Positions 1-9,200 of a stretch of DNA of 64,000 nt are shown here, piece after piece. Below the pieces are notes generated by a model. That model saw only the letters and a program-made list of their open reading frames with translations, was not told where the DNA came from and searched no databases. This DNA comes from Streptomyces sp. Ru62 (GTDB taxonomy: Bacteria > Actinomycetota > Actinomycetes > Streptomycetales > Streptomycetaceae). The stretch spans positions 1 to 64,000 of the forward strand of contig NZ_PQSU01000013.1 in the NCBI RefSeq assembly GCF_002920615.1. The letters are read 5' to 3'. Position 1 is the stretch's first letter; every line of letters begins with the position of its first letter. A program made the translations under genes and the position numbers.

Positions 1-4
1 GATC

Positions 5-175
5 ACCCCCCATGCCGCGTCCCGGCGATCCCCCCTACGCCGCGGCTCCGAGGCGCCCTCCCATGCCGCGGGCCCGGCAGCCTCCCCCTCTACGCGGCCC
101 GATGGCCCCCTCTACGGGGCCCGGCGGCCCCCACGACGCGCGGCCCGTCGGCCCACCCCACAACGCGACCCAGCG
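5..175. repeat. Degenerate C-rich tandem repeat, unit about 22-26 bp
   Basis: Successive segments of the form CCCCC-T/A-ACG-CG-GGCCCGGCGG recur about seven times with many mismatches. No convincing gene lies in 1-338: the open frame running through it is proline-rich low-complexity sequence without a ribosome binding site. It resembles the other gene-end arrays in this window but is more degenerate. Confidence 0.4.
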
Positions 176-350
176 GTGCCGCCCCCACTGCCCCGACTGC
201 CTCGCCCCCTCCCCTCACCCTCCCCTCAACGACCCACCCGGGCTCGAAGACCCGGCCGATCCCCCAGAGGGATCCGTCACAACCCGAACGGACCCCGCCA
301 AAACGCCCCCCACCCCCCGCAGCCGCAACACTGCGGGCATGGGTATACGC

Positions 351-749
351 ATGCTTCACCGCCGGACGCCCGAGGCATCAGCCGGGGTCTGGGCGGACAC
401 CGCCTCGACGCAGGCCGTGCCCGCCGCGCCGGTGCCGGCCCTAGCGGCCGACGCAAGCACCGCCCGCATCCCGGCCGACCTGGCCACGACCGTCCGCAAC
501 CTCCCCGAGGACCTCAGGCGCAGGGTCGCCGGCCGCGCGGCCCGCACCCCCGACTGGCGTCAGTGGGCCGACCTGGCCCGCGGCTATGCCGCCCTCGTCC
601 TCACCCTGATCCCGAGATCACGCCCCCGGCCCACGCTCACGGTCTTCGTCGCGTCCGTCACCGAGCGGCCCGCCGCCCCCGGCCCGCACCGACCACCCCA
701 CCTCGATCCCCTGGACCCCCGGGACCGGCGGCCGGACGCCAGACCCTGA
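351..749 (+). CDS. Small hypothetical protein (132 aa)
   Basis: Unrecognised. The frame has the G/C third-position bias expected of a real gene from about position 339 onward, and the residues DLATTVRNLPEDLRRRVAGR and a PDWRQWADLARGYAALVLTLIP segment look like folded protein, with one possible hydrophobic helix near residues 80-90. Two candidate ATGs exist (339 and 351); neither has a clear ribosome binding site. The last 90 bp overlap the convergent DUF4184 gene, so the true C-terminus or even the gene itself is uncertain. No function is proposed. Confidence 0.4.
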   Translation: MLHRRTPEASAGVWADTASTQAVPAAPVPALAADASTARIPADLATTVRNLPEDLRRRVAGRAARTPDWRQWADLARGYAALVLTLIPRSRPRPTLTVFVASVTERPAAPGPHRPPHLDPLDPRDRRPDARP

Positions 750-1527
750 CGCCGACGGCGTACAGCAGCAGCCCCAGGACCAGCCCGGCGCCCACCCCGA
801 AGCACACGGTGGGCACCAGCTCCCACGGCCCCGCGGCCGTACCCCGCCGCTCCCACCACCGCGCCGTCCGCTGCACCGCCGCGGCCAGCGCGCAACCGCC
901 GATCACCGCGAGCGCCATGCCCCGGTCCCGCACCGACAGCACCGGCACCCCCGCCGGCACCCCGTCCGGCGCCCGCCGCAGCGCGCGCACCACGAACACG
1001 GCGATCGCCACGGCAGCCGCCGCCGACGAGCCGTACTGCAGCCAGGTGAACAGCGGTACGCCCGCCGGACGGTCCCGCCCGATGGCCGGCACCAGCCGCG
1101 TCCCCCACCGGTCGTGGTGCGTGAACGCGTCCCACACCACGTGGGTGAGCGCGCCGAGCACCGCGGAGGCGTACCACCGCCCCACCGACGCAGCCCGTAC
1201 CCGCGTGCGGGGCGCACCGCAGCGCAGCAGCGCGGCCGGCCGGCCCTGCCGGGCCCGTGGCAGCAGCGCCGGCAACGGCTCCCGCACCAGCAGCCACAGT
1301 CCCGTCAGGACCCAGGCGATGAGGACGTCGACCGTGACGACGCCGGCGGACGCGTGCGTGACAGTGCCGAACTCCATTCCGCCCGGCAGGACACCGGCCA
1401 CGTAGTAGGGCATGTCGGGCGCGAAAGAGCCCGCGACGAGCACCGTCGGCACCAGTGGGCCCCGGCCACTCCCGTCCCGTCGGATCGCGGGCAGCACGGC
1501 CGCCGCATGGCTGAGCGTGAACGGCAA
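658..1527 (-). CDS. DUF4184 family integral membrane protein
   Basis: 289 aa starting at TTG with a G-rich ribosome binding site just upstream. The N-terminus PFTLSHAAAVLP and the motif GSFAPDMPYYV followed by a HVVWDAFTHHDRWG segment are the hallmarks of DUF4184, a polytopic membrane family with conserved His/Asp residues that resemble a metal site. At least five hydrophobic segments are visible, including the C-terminal VCFGVGAGLVLGLLLYAVGV helix. The residues after about 265 are low-complexity Gly/Arg and overlap the convergent small gene. Function is unknown; a hydrolase or metal-dependent role is only suggested by the conserved His/Asp pattern. Confidence 0.85.
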   Translation of the reverse strand: MPFTLSHAAAVLPAIRRDGSGRGPLVPTVLVAGSFAPDMPYYVAGVLPGGMEFGTVTHASAGVVTVDVLIAWVLTGLWLLVREPLPALLPRARQGRPAALLRCGAPRTRVRAASVGRWYASAVLGALTHVVWDAFTHHDRWGTRLVPAIGRDRPAGVPLFTWLQYGSSAAAAVAIAVFVVRALRRAPDGVPAGVPVLSVRDRGMALAVIGGCALAAAVQRTARWWERRGTAAGPWELVPTVCFGVGAGLVLGLLLYAVGVRVWRPAAGPGGPGDRGGVVGAGRGRRAAR

Positions 1528-1843
1528 CAGAGCCCCCCGGAGCGGTCGGCGGCCCGGAACGCGGCGCCGATATCAGGTCGGTCCAGTATGCGGGACCGCC
1601 GCCCGGGGCACGGACGGGCAACGACAGTTGGCCAACCGGTGAAATCCGGGCGCGAACCGCTGCAGGTTCCAAGCAAGTTGTCGTAGGGTCACCTGCGTCG
1701 CCGTGCGGGCGCACGGCCCTACACCCGTCGCACGGAGGGAAAGGCGGAACAGGCGCAACCACAGCACCGGGTCAACCGTCACACCAGAGCGAGGCAGACA
1801 GAAGGAGACGGACGCACGGGCGTCCATGGGAGGGGTTCACTCT

Positions 1844-3616
1844 ATGGCGGCGCATTTCGGCAGGCGGCTGCGCAAGGGAGCGGCGACCACCGCCGTGGCC
1901 GCGGCGGCGGTCGCGGCTCTCTCCGCGTCCCAGGCTCCGGGAGTGACCAGCGAGGACGGCGGCAGACAGGCGACGGCCGGCGCCACCGCCCCCGCCACGG
2001 ACGGGGCCGCCGACGGCAACGCCACCGGCAACTCCCCGTACTACACGGACCTGCCGCCCCTGAAGAGCCCCAACCCCAGCCCCTCGCCGAGCGCAGGCAC
2101 CCCCGTCTCCCGCGGGGAGGCGGAGGCCGGCATCCCGGCGACGGTCCTCGACGCCTACAAGAAGGCCGAGGCGGAACTGCGCTCCGCCAAGCCCGGCTGC
2201 AACCTGCCCTGGCAACTGCTCGCCGCCATCGGCAAGGTGGAGTCGGGGCACGCCCGCGGCGGCCGGGTCGACGCCGACGGCACCACCGTGGGCCGGATCC
2301 TGGGCCCGCAGCTCGACGGCAACGGCTTCGCGCTCATCCCGGACACCGACGACGGCGCGTACGACGGCAACAGCACCTACGACCAGGCCGTCGGCCCCAT
2401 GCAGTTCATCCCGTCCACCTGGGCCTGGGCGGGCCGTGACGGCAACGGGGACGGCAAGAAGGACCCCAACAACGTCTACGACGCCGCCCTGGCCGCGGGC
2501 CACTACCTGTGCCGCAACGACTGGGACATGTCCACCGAGAGCGGCCTGCACAGCGCGATCCTCAGCTACAACAACTCGCAGGACTACCTCAACCTGGTCC
2601 TGAACTGGCTGGAGTACTACCGCAAGGGCAGCCACTCCGTCCCCGACGGCACCGGCGGCATCCCCGAGCACCGCAGCGACGACGACTCCGGCGGTACGCA
2701 CTCCCCGAAGCCCTCGGACCCGCCGAGGACCAAGCCGGACCCGGAACCCCACAAGCCCGGCAACGGTGGGAGCGACCACAGCGGGGACGAGAACTCCGGC
2801 CCCAAGCCGACACCGCCGACACCGCCCGCGCCACCGACACCGCCCGCTCCGCCGACGCCGCCCGCTCCGCCGACGGACCCGCAGACGCCCACCGACCTGG
2901 TGGACCACCTGGTGGGCGTGGGCACCGGAAAGCTCAGCGCCATGGCCGGTGACGCCTTCGCCGAGCCGGTCAGCGTCCGCGCCGAGACCAAGGTCGGCAA
3001 GTCCGTCGCCAAGATCAGGATCAGGTTCACCATCACCGGTGACACCGACACCACCTTCGCCGGCGGCGAGACCGTGGCCACGGTCGCCACCGACGCCAAG
3101 GGCATCGCGCTCGCCCCGGCGCTCCAGGCCGGCGAGAAGACCGGTGGCTTCAAGGTCACCGCCGCCGTCGTGGGCCGCCCGGTCAAGGGCGTCGACTTCG
3201 CGGCGACCGTCACCGCGCGCGCCGCCGACACCCTGGCCCGCACCGGCGACACCCCGCTGAGCTGCACGCCGGGCGGCGAGTTCGCCGACCAGGTCCAGGT
3301 GAAGGCGACGTACAAGGGCGCCGTCGCGGACAGGGTCGCGGCCACCGCCACACTGGTCACGTCGGCGGACGACGCCACGGAGAACGACAAGGGTCCCTAC
3401 TTCAAGGACGCCGACGGCAAGGCCGTGCGCACCCTCACCGGACTCCAGACGGACGACAAGGGCCTGCTCACGCTGCCGAAGCTGTACGCCGACGACACCA
3501 CCGGCACGTTCCTGCTCCGCATCACCACCACGGGCGGCGCCACGCTCACGGTCGAACTGAAGGTCGCCGCCGCCGACTCCCCGGCGAGCCCGGACCCGAG
3601 TGCGTCCGCCTCCTGA
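1844..3616 (+). CDS. Secreted lytic transglycosylase with Ig-like C-terminus
   Basis: 590 aa. Start chosen at ATG 1844, with AGGGG about 9 nt upstream; ATG 1826 in frame is the alternative. A signal peptide (RRLRKG then an Ala-rich core, about residues 8-30) exports it. Residues about 100-270 form an SLT domain: LAAIGKVESGH contains the catalytic Glu, followed by VGPMQFIPSTW and AILSYNNS. A Pro/Thr linker with repeated PPTPPA units comes next, then two invasin-like Ig domains to the end. This layout suits a wall-anchored muralytic enzyme that cleaves peptidoglycan glycan strands. It stands alone between a convergent gene and its own terminator. Confidence 0.9.
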   Translation: MAAHFGRRLRKGAATTAVAAAAVAALSASQAPGVTSEDGGRQATAGATAPATDGAADGNATGNSPYYTDLPPLKSPNPSPSPSAGTPVSRGEAEAGIPATVLDAYKKAEAELRSAKPGCNLPWQLLAAIGKVESGHARGGRVDADGTTVGRILGPQLDGNGFALIPDTDDGAYDGNSTYDQAVGPMQFIPSTWAWAGRDGNGDGKKDPNNVYDAALAAGHYLCRNDWDMSTESGLHSAILSYNNSQDYLNLVLNWLEYYRKGSHSVPDGTGGIPEHRSDDDSGGTHSPKPSDPPRTKPDPEPHKPGNGGSDHSGDENSGPKPTPPTPPAPPTPPAPPTPPAPPTDPQTPTDLVDHLVGVGTGKLSAMAGDAFAEPVSVRAETKVGKSVAKIRIRFTITGDTDTTFAGGETVATVATDAKGIALAPALQAGEKTGGFKVTAAVVGRPVKGVDFAATVTARAADTLARTGDTPLSCTPGGEFADQVQVKATYKGAVADRVAATATLVTSADDATENDKGPYFKDADGKAVRTLTGLQTDDKGLLTLPKLYADDTTGTFLLRITTTGGATLTVELKVAAADSPASPDPSASAS

Positions 3617-3631
3617 CGCGCCACCGCCCGC

Positions 3632-3666
3632 AGGGCGCCCGACCCCCTCCGGCGGGCGGGCGCCCT
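3632..3666 (+). terminator. Rho-independent-like terminator after the transglycosylase
   Basis: Perfect 10-bp inverted repeat AGGGCGCCCG / CGGGCGCCCT (3632-3641 and 3657-3666) with a 15-nt loop, 15 bp past the stop codon and followed by TCTT. The following gene is convergent, so it may serve both strands. Confidence 0.75.
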
Positions 3667-3789
3667 TCTTCATGCGTACACCGCTGTTCTCCTCTCGCCC
3701 GCCCGCTGCCACGTGCCGGACCTGACGATCCATCAGCAGGCGGTGGTCCTGGCGGCCCGGAACGCCACCGACGGAGGCGCCCGGTCCGG

Positions 3790-6315
3790 TCAGTGTCCGA
3801 GCCGCGCGTTGGTGTGCCGGGTGGGCTCGGCGGTGGTGGGGTCCTCCGGCCACGGGTGCTTGGGATAGCGGCCGCGCAGCTCCGCGCGGACGGCGCGGTA
3901 ACCGTCCGCCCAGAAGGAGGCGAGGTCGGCCGTGACGGCGGCGGGCCGCCCGGCGGGCGAGAGCAGGTGCACGAGCAGCGGCACGCCCGCGAGGGCCGGC
4001 GTCTCCCGCAGGCCGAACATCTCCTGGAGCTTGACGGCGAGGACCGGCCGCTCGGGATCCCGGTAGTCGATCCGGACCCTGGACCCACTCGGTACGGCGA
4101 TCCGCTCGGGCGCGAGCTCGTCCAGCCGGGCGGCCTCCCCGCTCGCCCAGGGCAGCAGCCGCGCGAGCGCCTGTCCGGCATCGATCCGGGCGAGATCGGC
4201 TCGCCGCCGGGCCCGGCTCAGCTCGGGTTCCAGCCACTCGTCCACGCGCGCGTGCAGCGCCGCGTCGGACACGTCCGGCCACGGCTCACCCAGGTGCGCC
4301 CGCAGGAATGCCAGCCGCTGCCGCAGCACCTCCGACTCCGGTGACCAGCGGAGCAGCCCGAGCCCGTCCTGCCGGAGCCCGTCGAGGAGGGCGCCGCGTA
4401 CGACGGCCGGATCGGCGTCCTTCAGGGGCCGTACGGCCAGCTCGATCGCCCCCAGCCGTTCGACACGCCGGGCCACGACGTCCCCGTCGGCCCAGTGCAC
4501 CTCGTCCCCCTCCCCGAGAAGCGTGGCGGCGGCGGTCCGCACCACGTCCTCGTCCACGGCCGCTCCGAGCAGCACGCGCGCGTGGCCCTTGCCGGAGGGC
4601 CGGTCGGCGACGGCCACGACGATCCAGGGAGCACCGCGCAGCGCCGACCCCTCGGCCGGTTCCGCCCGCGTCCCGGACGCCATGAGGTACGACCCGCCGT
4701 CGAGCCTGGCGACCCGCTCGGGAAAGGCCAGGGCGGCGACGAGCCCGGCGAGCTTGTCGTCGCCGGTGCCCGGTCCGGCCTGGAGGGCGCCTTTCTGCCG
4801 GCCGTCACGGGCGGGCGGACGGGAGAACTCCTCCGAGACGCCCCGCAGCCGCCGCACCTCCGCAGCCCACCGCGCGGCGTAGGCGTCACCCCCGCGCCGG
4901 ACACGGCGCAACGCAGCGGCGAGATCATCCCCGTGATCCCGGGGCACTTCCTCGGAAAGCAGGGCAACGATCTCGGCCCCTCGACCGCCCGTGTCCAGCA
5001 AGGCCCGCCCCAGCCGGGGGTGCACCCCCAACCGAGCCATCCGCACCCCGACCTCCGTGGCCCGCCCGGCGGAGTCGACCGCTCCGACGGCCGTCAGCAC
5101 CTCCCGCGCCGCCGTCATCGCTCCGCCCGGCGGCGGATCCAGCAATGCCAGGCCAGAGGCGTCCGGATCGCCCCAGCAGGCCACCTGAAGGGCGAACGCG
5201 GTCAGGTCGGCCACCTTGATCTCCGGCGCCGGAAAGGCCGGCAGGCGGCCGTCCTCGGCCTCCGCCCAGCACCGGTACACCGCACCCGGCGCCTCACGCC
5301 CGGCCCGGCCCGCCCGCTGCCGCCCGGCCGCCCGCGACGCCCGTACGGTCGTCAGCCCGCTCAGCCCGCGCGCGTGGTCCACCCGGGGCTCCCGCGCCAG
5401 CCCGGAGTCGACCACCACCCGCACCCCCGGCACGGTCAGCGACGACTCGGCCACGGACGTCGCCAGCACCACCCGGCGCCGCGCCCCGGGCACCAGCACC
5501 GCGTCCTGCACGGCGGCCGGTGCCCGCCCGTGCACCTGGAGCACGTCCACCTCACCGAGATCCCCCAGCAGACCCGCGACCCGCGCGATCTCGCCCACGC
5601 CGGGCAGGAAACACAGCACGTCCCCGGCCCGCTCGGCCAGCGCCCGCCGTACCACCGACGCCACATGGGCCAGCAGCGCCGGATCCACCCGCATCCCGTG
5701 CGGCGGCCGGACCGGACGCGCCGGGGGAGCCCACACGACCTCCACCGGATGCGCCGCGCCCGCCACCTCGACCACCGGCGCTCCGCCGAGCAGCCGCGCC
5801 CACCCCTCGGCGTCCGTGGTCGCCGACGCGGCCACCAGCCGCAGTTCCGGCCGCAGCGCCTGCCGCACGTCCCACAGGAAGGCGGCCGCCGTGTCCGCGT
5901 CCAGATGCCGCTCGTGGCACTCGTCGAGGACGACGACGTCCACCCCGGTCAGCTCCTGATCACGCTGGAGACGCTGGAGCAGGACACCGGTCGTCACGAC
6001 CTCCACGCGCGTGTGCCGCCCCACGGTCCGCTCGCCGCGCACCGTGAAGCCGACGCTCCCGCCCGGTTTCTCGCCCAGCAGCCACGCCATGCGCCGGGCC
6101 GCCGCCCGCGCCGCGATCCGCCGCGGCTCGGCCACCACGACCCGCCGCGCTGGACCACCGCCGACCAGCCCCGCCAGCACCAGCGGCACCAGCGTCGTCT
6201 TGCCGGTGCCGGGCGGCGCCACGAGGACGGCGGTGCCGCCACCCTCCAGGGCGTCGGTCAGGGCGGGCAGGGCGCAGCGTACGGGCAGCGCGTCCAAGGC
6301 GTCGTAACGGATCAC
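3790..6315 (-). CDS. hrpB: ATP-dependent helicase HrpB
   Basis: 841 aa, the usual HrpB length, GTG start. DEAH/RHA-type superfamily 2 helicase: Walker A PPGTGKT at residues 34-40, DECH at 131-134, SAT at 164-166, then the second RecA domain with the QRAGRAGR-type motif VI, and the HrpB-specific C-terminal domain ending in the conserved PKHPWPEDP block. HrpB proteins are cytosolic RNA helicase-like ATPases whose physiological role in bacteria is poorly defined. It is convergent with the transglycosylase gene and is followed upstream (5') by a same-strand methyltransferase. Confidence 0.95.
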   Translation of the reverse strand: MIRYDALDALPVRCALPALTDALEGGGTAVLVAPPGTGKTTLVPLVLAGLVGGGPARRVVVAEPRRIAARAAARRMAWLLGEKPGGSVGFTVRGERTVGRHTRVEVVTTGVLLQRLQRDQELTGVDVVVLDECHERHLDADTAAAFLWDVRQALRPELRLVAASATTDAEGWARLLGGAPVVEVAGAAHPVEVVWAPPARPVRPPHGMRVDPALLAHVASVVRRALAERAGDVLCFLPGVGEIARVAGLLGDLGEVDVLQVHGRAPAAVQDAVLVPGARRRVVLATSVAESSLTVPGVRVVVDSGLAREPRVDHARGLSGLTTVRASRAAGRQRAGRAGREAPGAVYRCWAEAEDGRLPAFPAPEIKVADLTAFALQVACWGDPDASGLALLDPPPGGAMTAAREVLTAVGAVDSAGRATEVGVRMARLGVHPRLGRALLDTGGRGAEIVALLSEEVPRDHGDDLAAALRRVRRGGDAYAARWAAEVRRLRGVSEEFSRPPARDGRQKGALQAGPGTGDDKLAGLVAALAFPERVARLDGGSYLMASGTRAEPAEGSALRGAPWIVVAVADRPSGKGHARVLLGAAVDEDVVRTAAATLLGEGDEVHWADGDVVARRVERLGAIELAVRPLKDADPAVVRGALLDGLRQDGLGLLRWSPESEVLRQRLAFLRAHLGEPWPDVSDAALHARVDEWLEPELSRARRRADLARIDAGQALARLLPWASGEAARLDELAPERIAVPSGSRVRIDYRDPERPVLAVKLQEMFGLRETPALAGVPLLVHLLSPAGRPAAVTADLASFWADGYRAVRAELRGRYPKHPWPEDPTTAEPTRHTNARLGH

Positions 6316-6405
6316 GCCCCCAGTGTCGTACGGAGCCCAGAACGGCCCGCACGCGCGCGTGGAGCTGCGCGAGGGATACCGCGAGGGGTACGAGGCTCAG
6401 CCCCC

Positions 6406-7251
6406 TCAGCCCTCGGCCGGGGAGACCCCCGTCTCGCTCCGCTCGCACACGAAGATCGCCGTGCCCGGGATCAGGTTCCCGCGCAGCGGCGACCAGCCGC
6501 CCCACTCGGACGTGTTCCAGACCGGCCACTCCGGCTCCACCAGGTCCACCAGGCGGAACCCGGAGGCCACGATGTCCCGCACCCGGTCGCCCAGCGTGCG
6601 GTGGTGCTCCACGTAGACCGCGCGGCCCTGATCGTCCTGCTCCACGTACGGCGTGCGGTCGAAATAGGACGAGGACACCGACAGACCCTCCGGGCCCGGC
6701 TCGTCCGGGAACGCCCAGCGGATCGGATGCGTCACCGAGAACACGAACCGCCCGCCCGGCCGCAGCACCCGGTGCACCTCGCGCAGCACCAGCCGCGGGT
6801 CGGCCACGAACGGCAGCGCCCCGTACGCGGAGCACGCCAGGTCGAAGGAGCCGTCCGCGAAGGGCAGCGCGCCGGCGTCGGCGCAGACCAGCGGGAACGA
6901 ACCGCCGATCCGCAGCGCGTGCTGCAACTGGCGGTGCGACAGGTCCAGGGCCACCGGACGCGCGCCCTGGGCGGCCAGCCAGCGCGCGCACTGCGCGGCG
7001 CCCGCGCCGATCTCCAGGACCGCCTTGCCCTTCAGCTCCTCCGGCGGGCCGAGCAGCTCGGCCTCCACCTCGTCCAGGCCCTCCGGGCCCCACACGAAGC
7101 GGTCGTCGCCGAGGAACGTGCCGTGCTCGATCTGGTACTCGTCGGCGTTGCGGTCCCACCAGCCCCGGTTGGCCCGCGCGCTCTCCGTCACGTCCGCGTC
7201 ACGCCGCGTGGCCTCCGGCTCGAACCCCTCGGACCCCTCCGGCTCGTGCAC
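6406..7251 (-). CDS. Class I SAM-dependent methyltransferase
   Basis: 281 aa from GTG 7251; GTG about 20 codons downstream is an alternative start. SAM-binding motif I reads VLEIGAGAAQCARWLA (about residues 77-92), acidic motif II ALDLSHRQ, and a Methyltransf_11 style SFDLACSAYGALPFV segment, followed by VLRPGGRFVFSVTHP. The family methylates small molecules; substrate cannot be told. It is divergent from rpsA, and about 90 bp separate it from hrpB on the same strand, so the two could be cotranscribed. Confidence 0.9.
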   Translation of the reverse strand: MHEPEGSEGFEPEATRRDADVTESARANRGWWDRNADEYQIEHGTFLGDDRFVWGPEGLDEVEAELLGPPEELKGKAVLEIGAGAAQCARWLAAQGARPVALDLSHRQLQHALRIGGSFPLVCADAGALPFADGSFDLACSAYGALPFVADPRLVLREVHRVLRPGGRFVFSVTHPIRWAFPDEPGPEGLSVSSSYFDRTPYVEQDDQGRAVYVEHHRTLGDRVRDIVASGFRLVDLVEPEWPVWNTSEWGGWSPLRGNLIPGTAIFVCERSETGVSPAEG

Positions 7252-7404
7252 TTCCGGCTCTTGGATGATCGGCTCCCTCGTCGTACTCTTCCGTCCAGCC
7301 CGACGGGGGTCCGTACGGAAGGGGCCCCCAGGCCCGCGTGGCCTGTTGGGACGTTTCTTCTGCCGGAAATGCGGCGATCTGCCCCGGGTGTGCGCCTTCG
7401 CGCA

Positions 7405-7433
7405 TTGACCATGTCCGGCTGCCCCCGTATGCT
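7405..7433 (+). promoter_or_regulatory. Principal-sigma (HrdB-type) promoter of rpsA
   Basis: TTGACC at 7405-7410, a 17-nt spacer, and TATGCT at 7428-7433. This is a near-consensus vegetative promoter. Transcription from it would start near 7440 and leave a leader of about 200 nt ahead of rpsA. Confidence 0.8.
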
Positions 7434-7638
7434 ACAAGTTGCGCTGCGGGCCTGCGCACCTCAGACGTAGCAGGCTGCGCTCGCATCTGTTGTATGTCCC
7501 CTCGGTTGTCGAGGCGCCACCGGGCACCCGGTGCTCAAAGTGGCGCTTCCTTGGCTGTCCGGCTTCTGCAGAGCGAAACGGGCTCCCGGCGTAAGCAGTA
7601 CCTACGACTTCAATGTCCGTACCGGAGCCCTTTCCCAC
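7434..7638 (+). other. rpsA 5' leader with alternative hairpins
   Basis: About 200-nt untranslated region with no credible gene. It contains GCGCCAC (7514-7520) pairing with GTGGCGC (7540-7546), and overlapping CACCGGG (7518-7524) pairing with CCCGGTG (7527-7533); the two stems share bases and cannot form together in full. S1 proteins of other bacteria repress their own translation through the leader, so this could be an autoregulatory site; that is inference. Confidence 0.45.
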
Positions 7639-9129
7639 ATGACGAGCAGCACCGAGACCACCGCCACCACCCCGCAGGTAGCGGTCAACGACATCGGTAA
7701 CGAGGAAGCCTTCCTCGCAGCGATCGACGAGACGATCAAGTACTTCAACGACGGCGACATCGTCGACGGCGTCATCGTGAAGGTCGACCGGGACGAGGTC
7801 CTGCTCGACATCGGTTACAAGACCGAAGGTGTCATCCCGAGCCGCGAGCTCTCGATCAAGCACGACGTCGACCCGAACGAGGTCGTCGCCGTCGGCGACG
7901 AGATCGAGGCCCTGGTCCTCCAGAAGGAGGACAAGGAAGGCCGCCTGATCCTCTCGAAGAAGCGCGCCCAGTACGAGCGTGCCTGGGGCACCATCGAGAA
8001 GATCAAGGAAGAGGACGGCATCGTCACCGGTACCGTCATCGAGGTCGTCAAGGGTGGTCTCATCCTCGACATCGGCCTCCGTGGCTTCCTCCCGGCCTCC
8101 CTGGTCGAGATGCGCCGCGTCCGCGACCTCCAGCCGTACGTCGGCAAGGAGCTCGAGGCCAAGATCATCGAGCTGGACAAGAACCGCAACAACGTGGTCC
8201 TGTCCCGCCGTGCCTGGCTGGAGCAGACCCAGTCCGAGGTCCGCCAGACGTTCCTCACGACCCTCCAGAAGGGTCAGGTCCGCTCCGGTGTGGTCTCCTC
8301 GATCGTCAACTTCGGTGCCTTCGTGGACCTGGGTGGCGTCGACGGTCTGGTCCACGTCTCCGAGCTGTCCTGGAAGCACATCGACCACCCCTCCGAGGTC
8401 GTCGAGGTCGGCCAGGAGGTCACCGTCGAGGTCCTCGACGTCGACATGGACCGCGAGCGCGTCTCCCTGTCGCTGAAGGCGACCCAGGAAGACCCGTGGC
8501 AGCAGTTCGCCCGCACCCACCAGATCGGCCAGGTCGTGCCCGGCAAGGTCACGAAGCTGGTTCCGTTCGGTGCGTTCGTCCGTGTGGACGAGGGCATCGA
8601 GGGTCTGGTCCACATCTCCGAGCTGGCCGAGCGCCACGTGGAGATCCCGGAGCAGGTCGTCCAGGTCAACGACGAGATCTTCGTCAAGGTCATCGACATC
8701 GACCTGGAGCGTCGTCGGATCAGCCTCTCGCTGAAGCAGGCCAACGAGTCCTTCGGTGCCGACCCGACCGCGGTCGAGTTCGACCCGACCCTGTACGGCA
8801 TGGCCGCGTCCTACGACGACCAGGGCAACTACATCTACCCCGAGGGCTTCGACCCGGAGACCAACGACTGGCTGCCGGGCTACGAGAAGCAGCGCGAGGA
8901 GTGGGAGCGCCAGTACGCCGAGGCGCAGGCCCGCTTCGAGCAGCACCAGCAGCAGGTCATCAAGTCCCGCGAGGCCGACGCCGCTGCCGCGGCCGAGGGT
9001 GGCGAGGCTGCGGCTCCGGCCGCGACCGGCGGTTCGTACTCCTCCGAGGGCGCGGACACCTCCGGTGCGCTGGCCTCGGACGAGGCGCTGGCCGCGCTGC
9101 GCGAGAAGCTGGCCGGTGGGCAGAGCTGA
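7639..9129 (+). CDS. rpsA: 30S ribosomal protein S1
   Basis: 496 aa. Start ATG 7639 with GGAG upstream; the frame stays open further upstream but that part is leader. Four S1 RNA-binding domains at about residues 38-108, 126-191, 212-280 and 297-367, the usual number for actinobacterial S1, with SIVNFGAFVDLGGVDGLVHV and LVPFGAFVRVDEGIEGLVHI as the best-conserved two. The tail is acidic then Ala/Glu/Ser-rich. It binds mRNA on the 30S subunit and helps initiation. Codon use is unlike its neighbours: many GGT, CGT and GTC codons, as expected for a very highly expressed gene. Strong promoter and terminator flank it. Confidence 0.98.
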   Translation: MTSSTETTATTPQVAVNDIGNEEAFLAAIDETIKYFNDGDIVDGVIVKVDRDEVLLDIGYKTEGVIPSRELSIKHDVDPNEVVAVGDEIEALVLQKEDKEGRLILSKKRAQYERAWGTIEKIKEEDGIVTGTVIEVVKGGLILDIGLRGFLPASLVEMRRVRDLQPYVGKELEAKIIELDKNRNNVVLSRRAWLEQTQSEVRQTFLTTLQKGQVRSGVVSSIVNFGAFVDLGGVDGLVHVSELSWKHIDHPSEVVEVGQEVTVEVLDVDMDRERVSLSLKATQEDPWQQFARTHQIGQVVPGKVTKLVPFGAFVRVDEGIEGLVHISELAERHVEIPEQVVQVNDEIFVKVIDIDLERRRISLSLKQANESFGADPTAVEFDPTLYGMAASYDDQGNYIYPEGFDPETNDWLPGYEKQREEWERQYAEAQARFEQHQQQVIKSREADAAAAAEGGEAAAPAATGGSYSSEGADTSGALASDEALAALREKLAGGQS

Positions 9130-9161
9130 ACGCTAGCCGCTGGGCTTAGCCGATAGTCGGC

Positions 9162-9195
9162 TGAGGGGCCGTACCTTTCGAGGTGCGGCCCCTCA
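9162..9195. terminator. Terminator between rpsA and the convergent beta-helix gene
   Basis: TGAGGGGCCG (9162-9171) and CGGCCCCTCA (9186-9195) form a 10-bp stem extended inward by ACC/GGT around a short loop. It lies 33 bp past the rpsA stop and 6 bp past the stop of the opposite-strand gene, so it can serve both. Confidence 0.8.
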
Positions 9196-9200
9196 GGCGT

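Noticed and set aside
584..1762. Long minus-strand frame over the DUF4184 gene
   Set aside because: Shadow frame with Arg/Gly/Pro composition; the real gene is in another frame with family motifs.
1772..4282. 836-codon minus-strand frame opposite the transglycosylase
   Set aside because: Caused by high G+C; no motifs, no start signal, and it crosses a terminator and hrpB.
4495..7470. 991-codon plus-strand frame opposite hrpB and the methyltransferase
   Set aside because: Shadow of the real minus-strand genes; composition is His/Arg/Pro-rich without domains.
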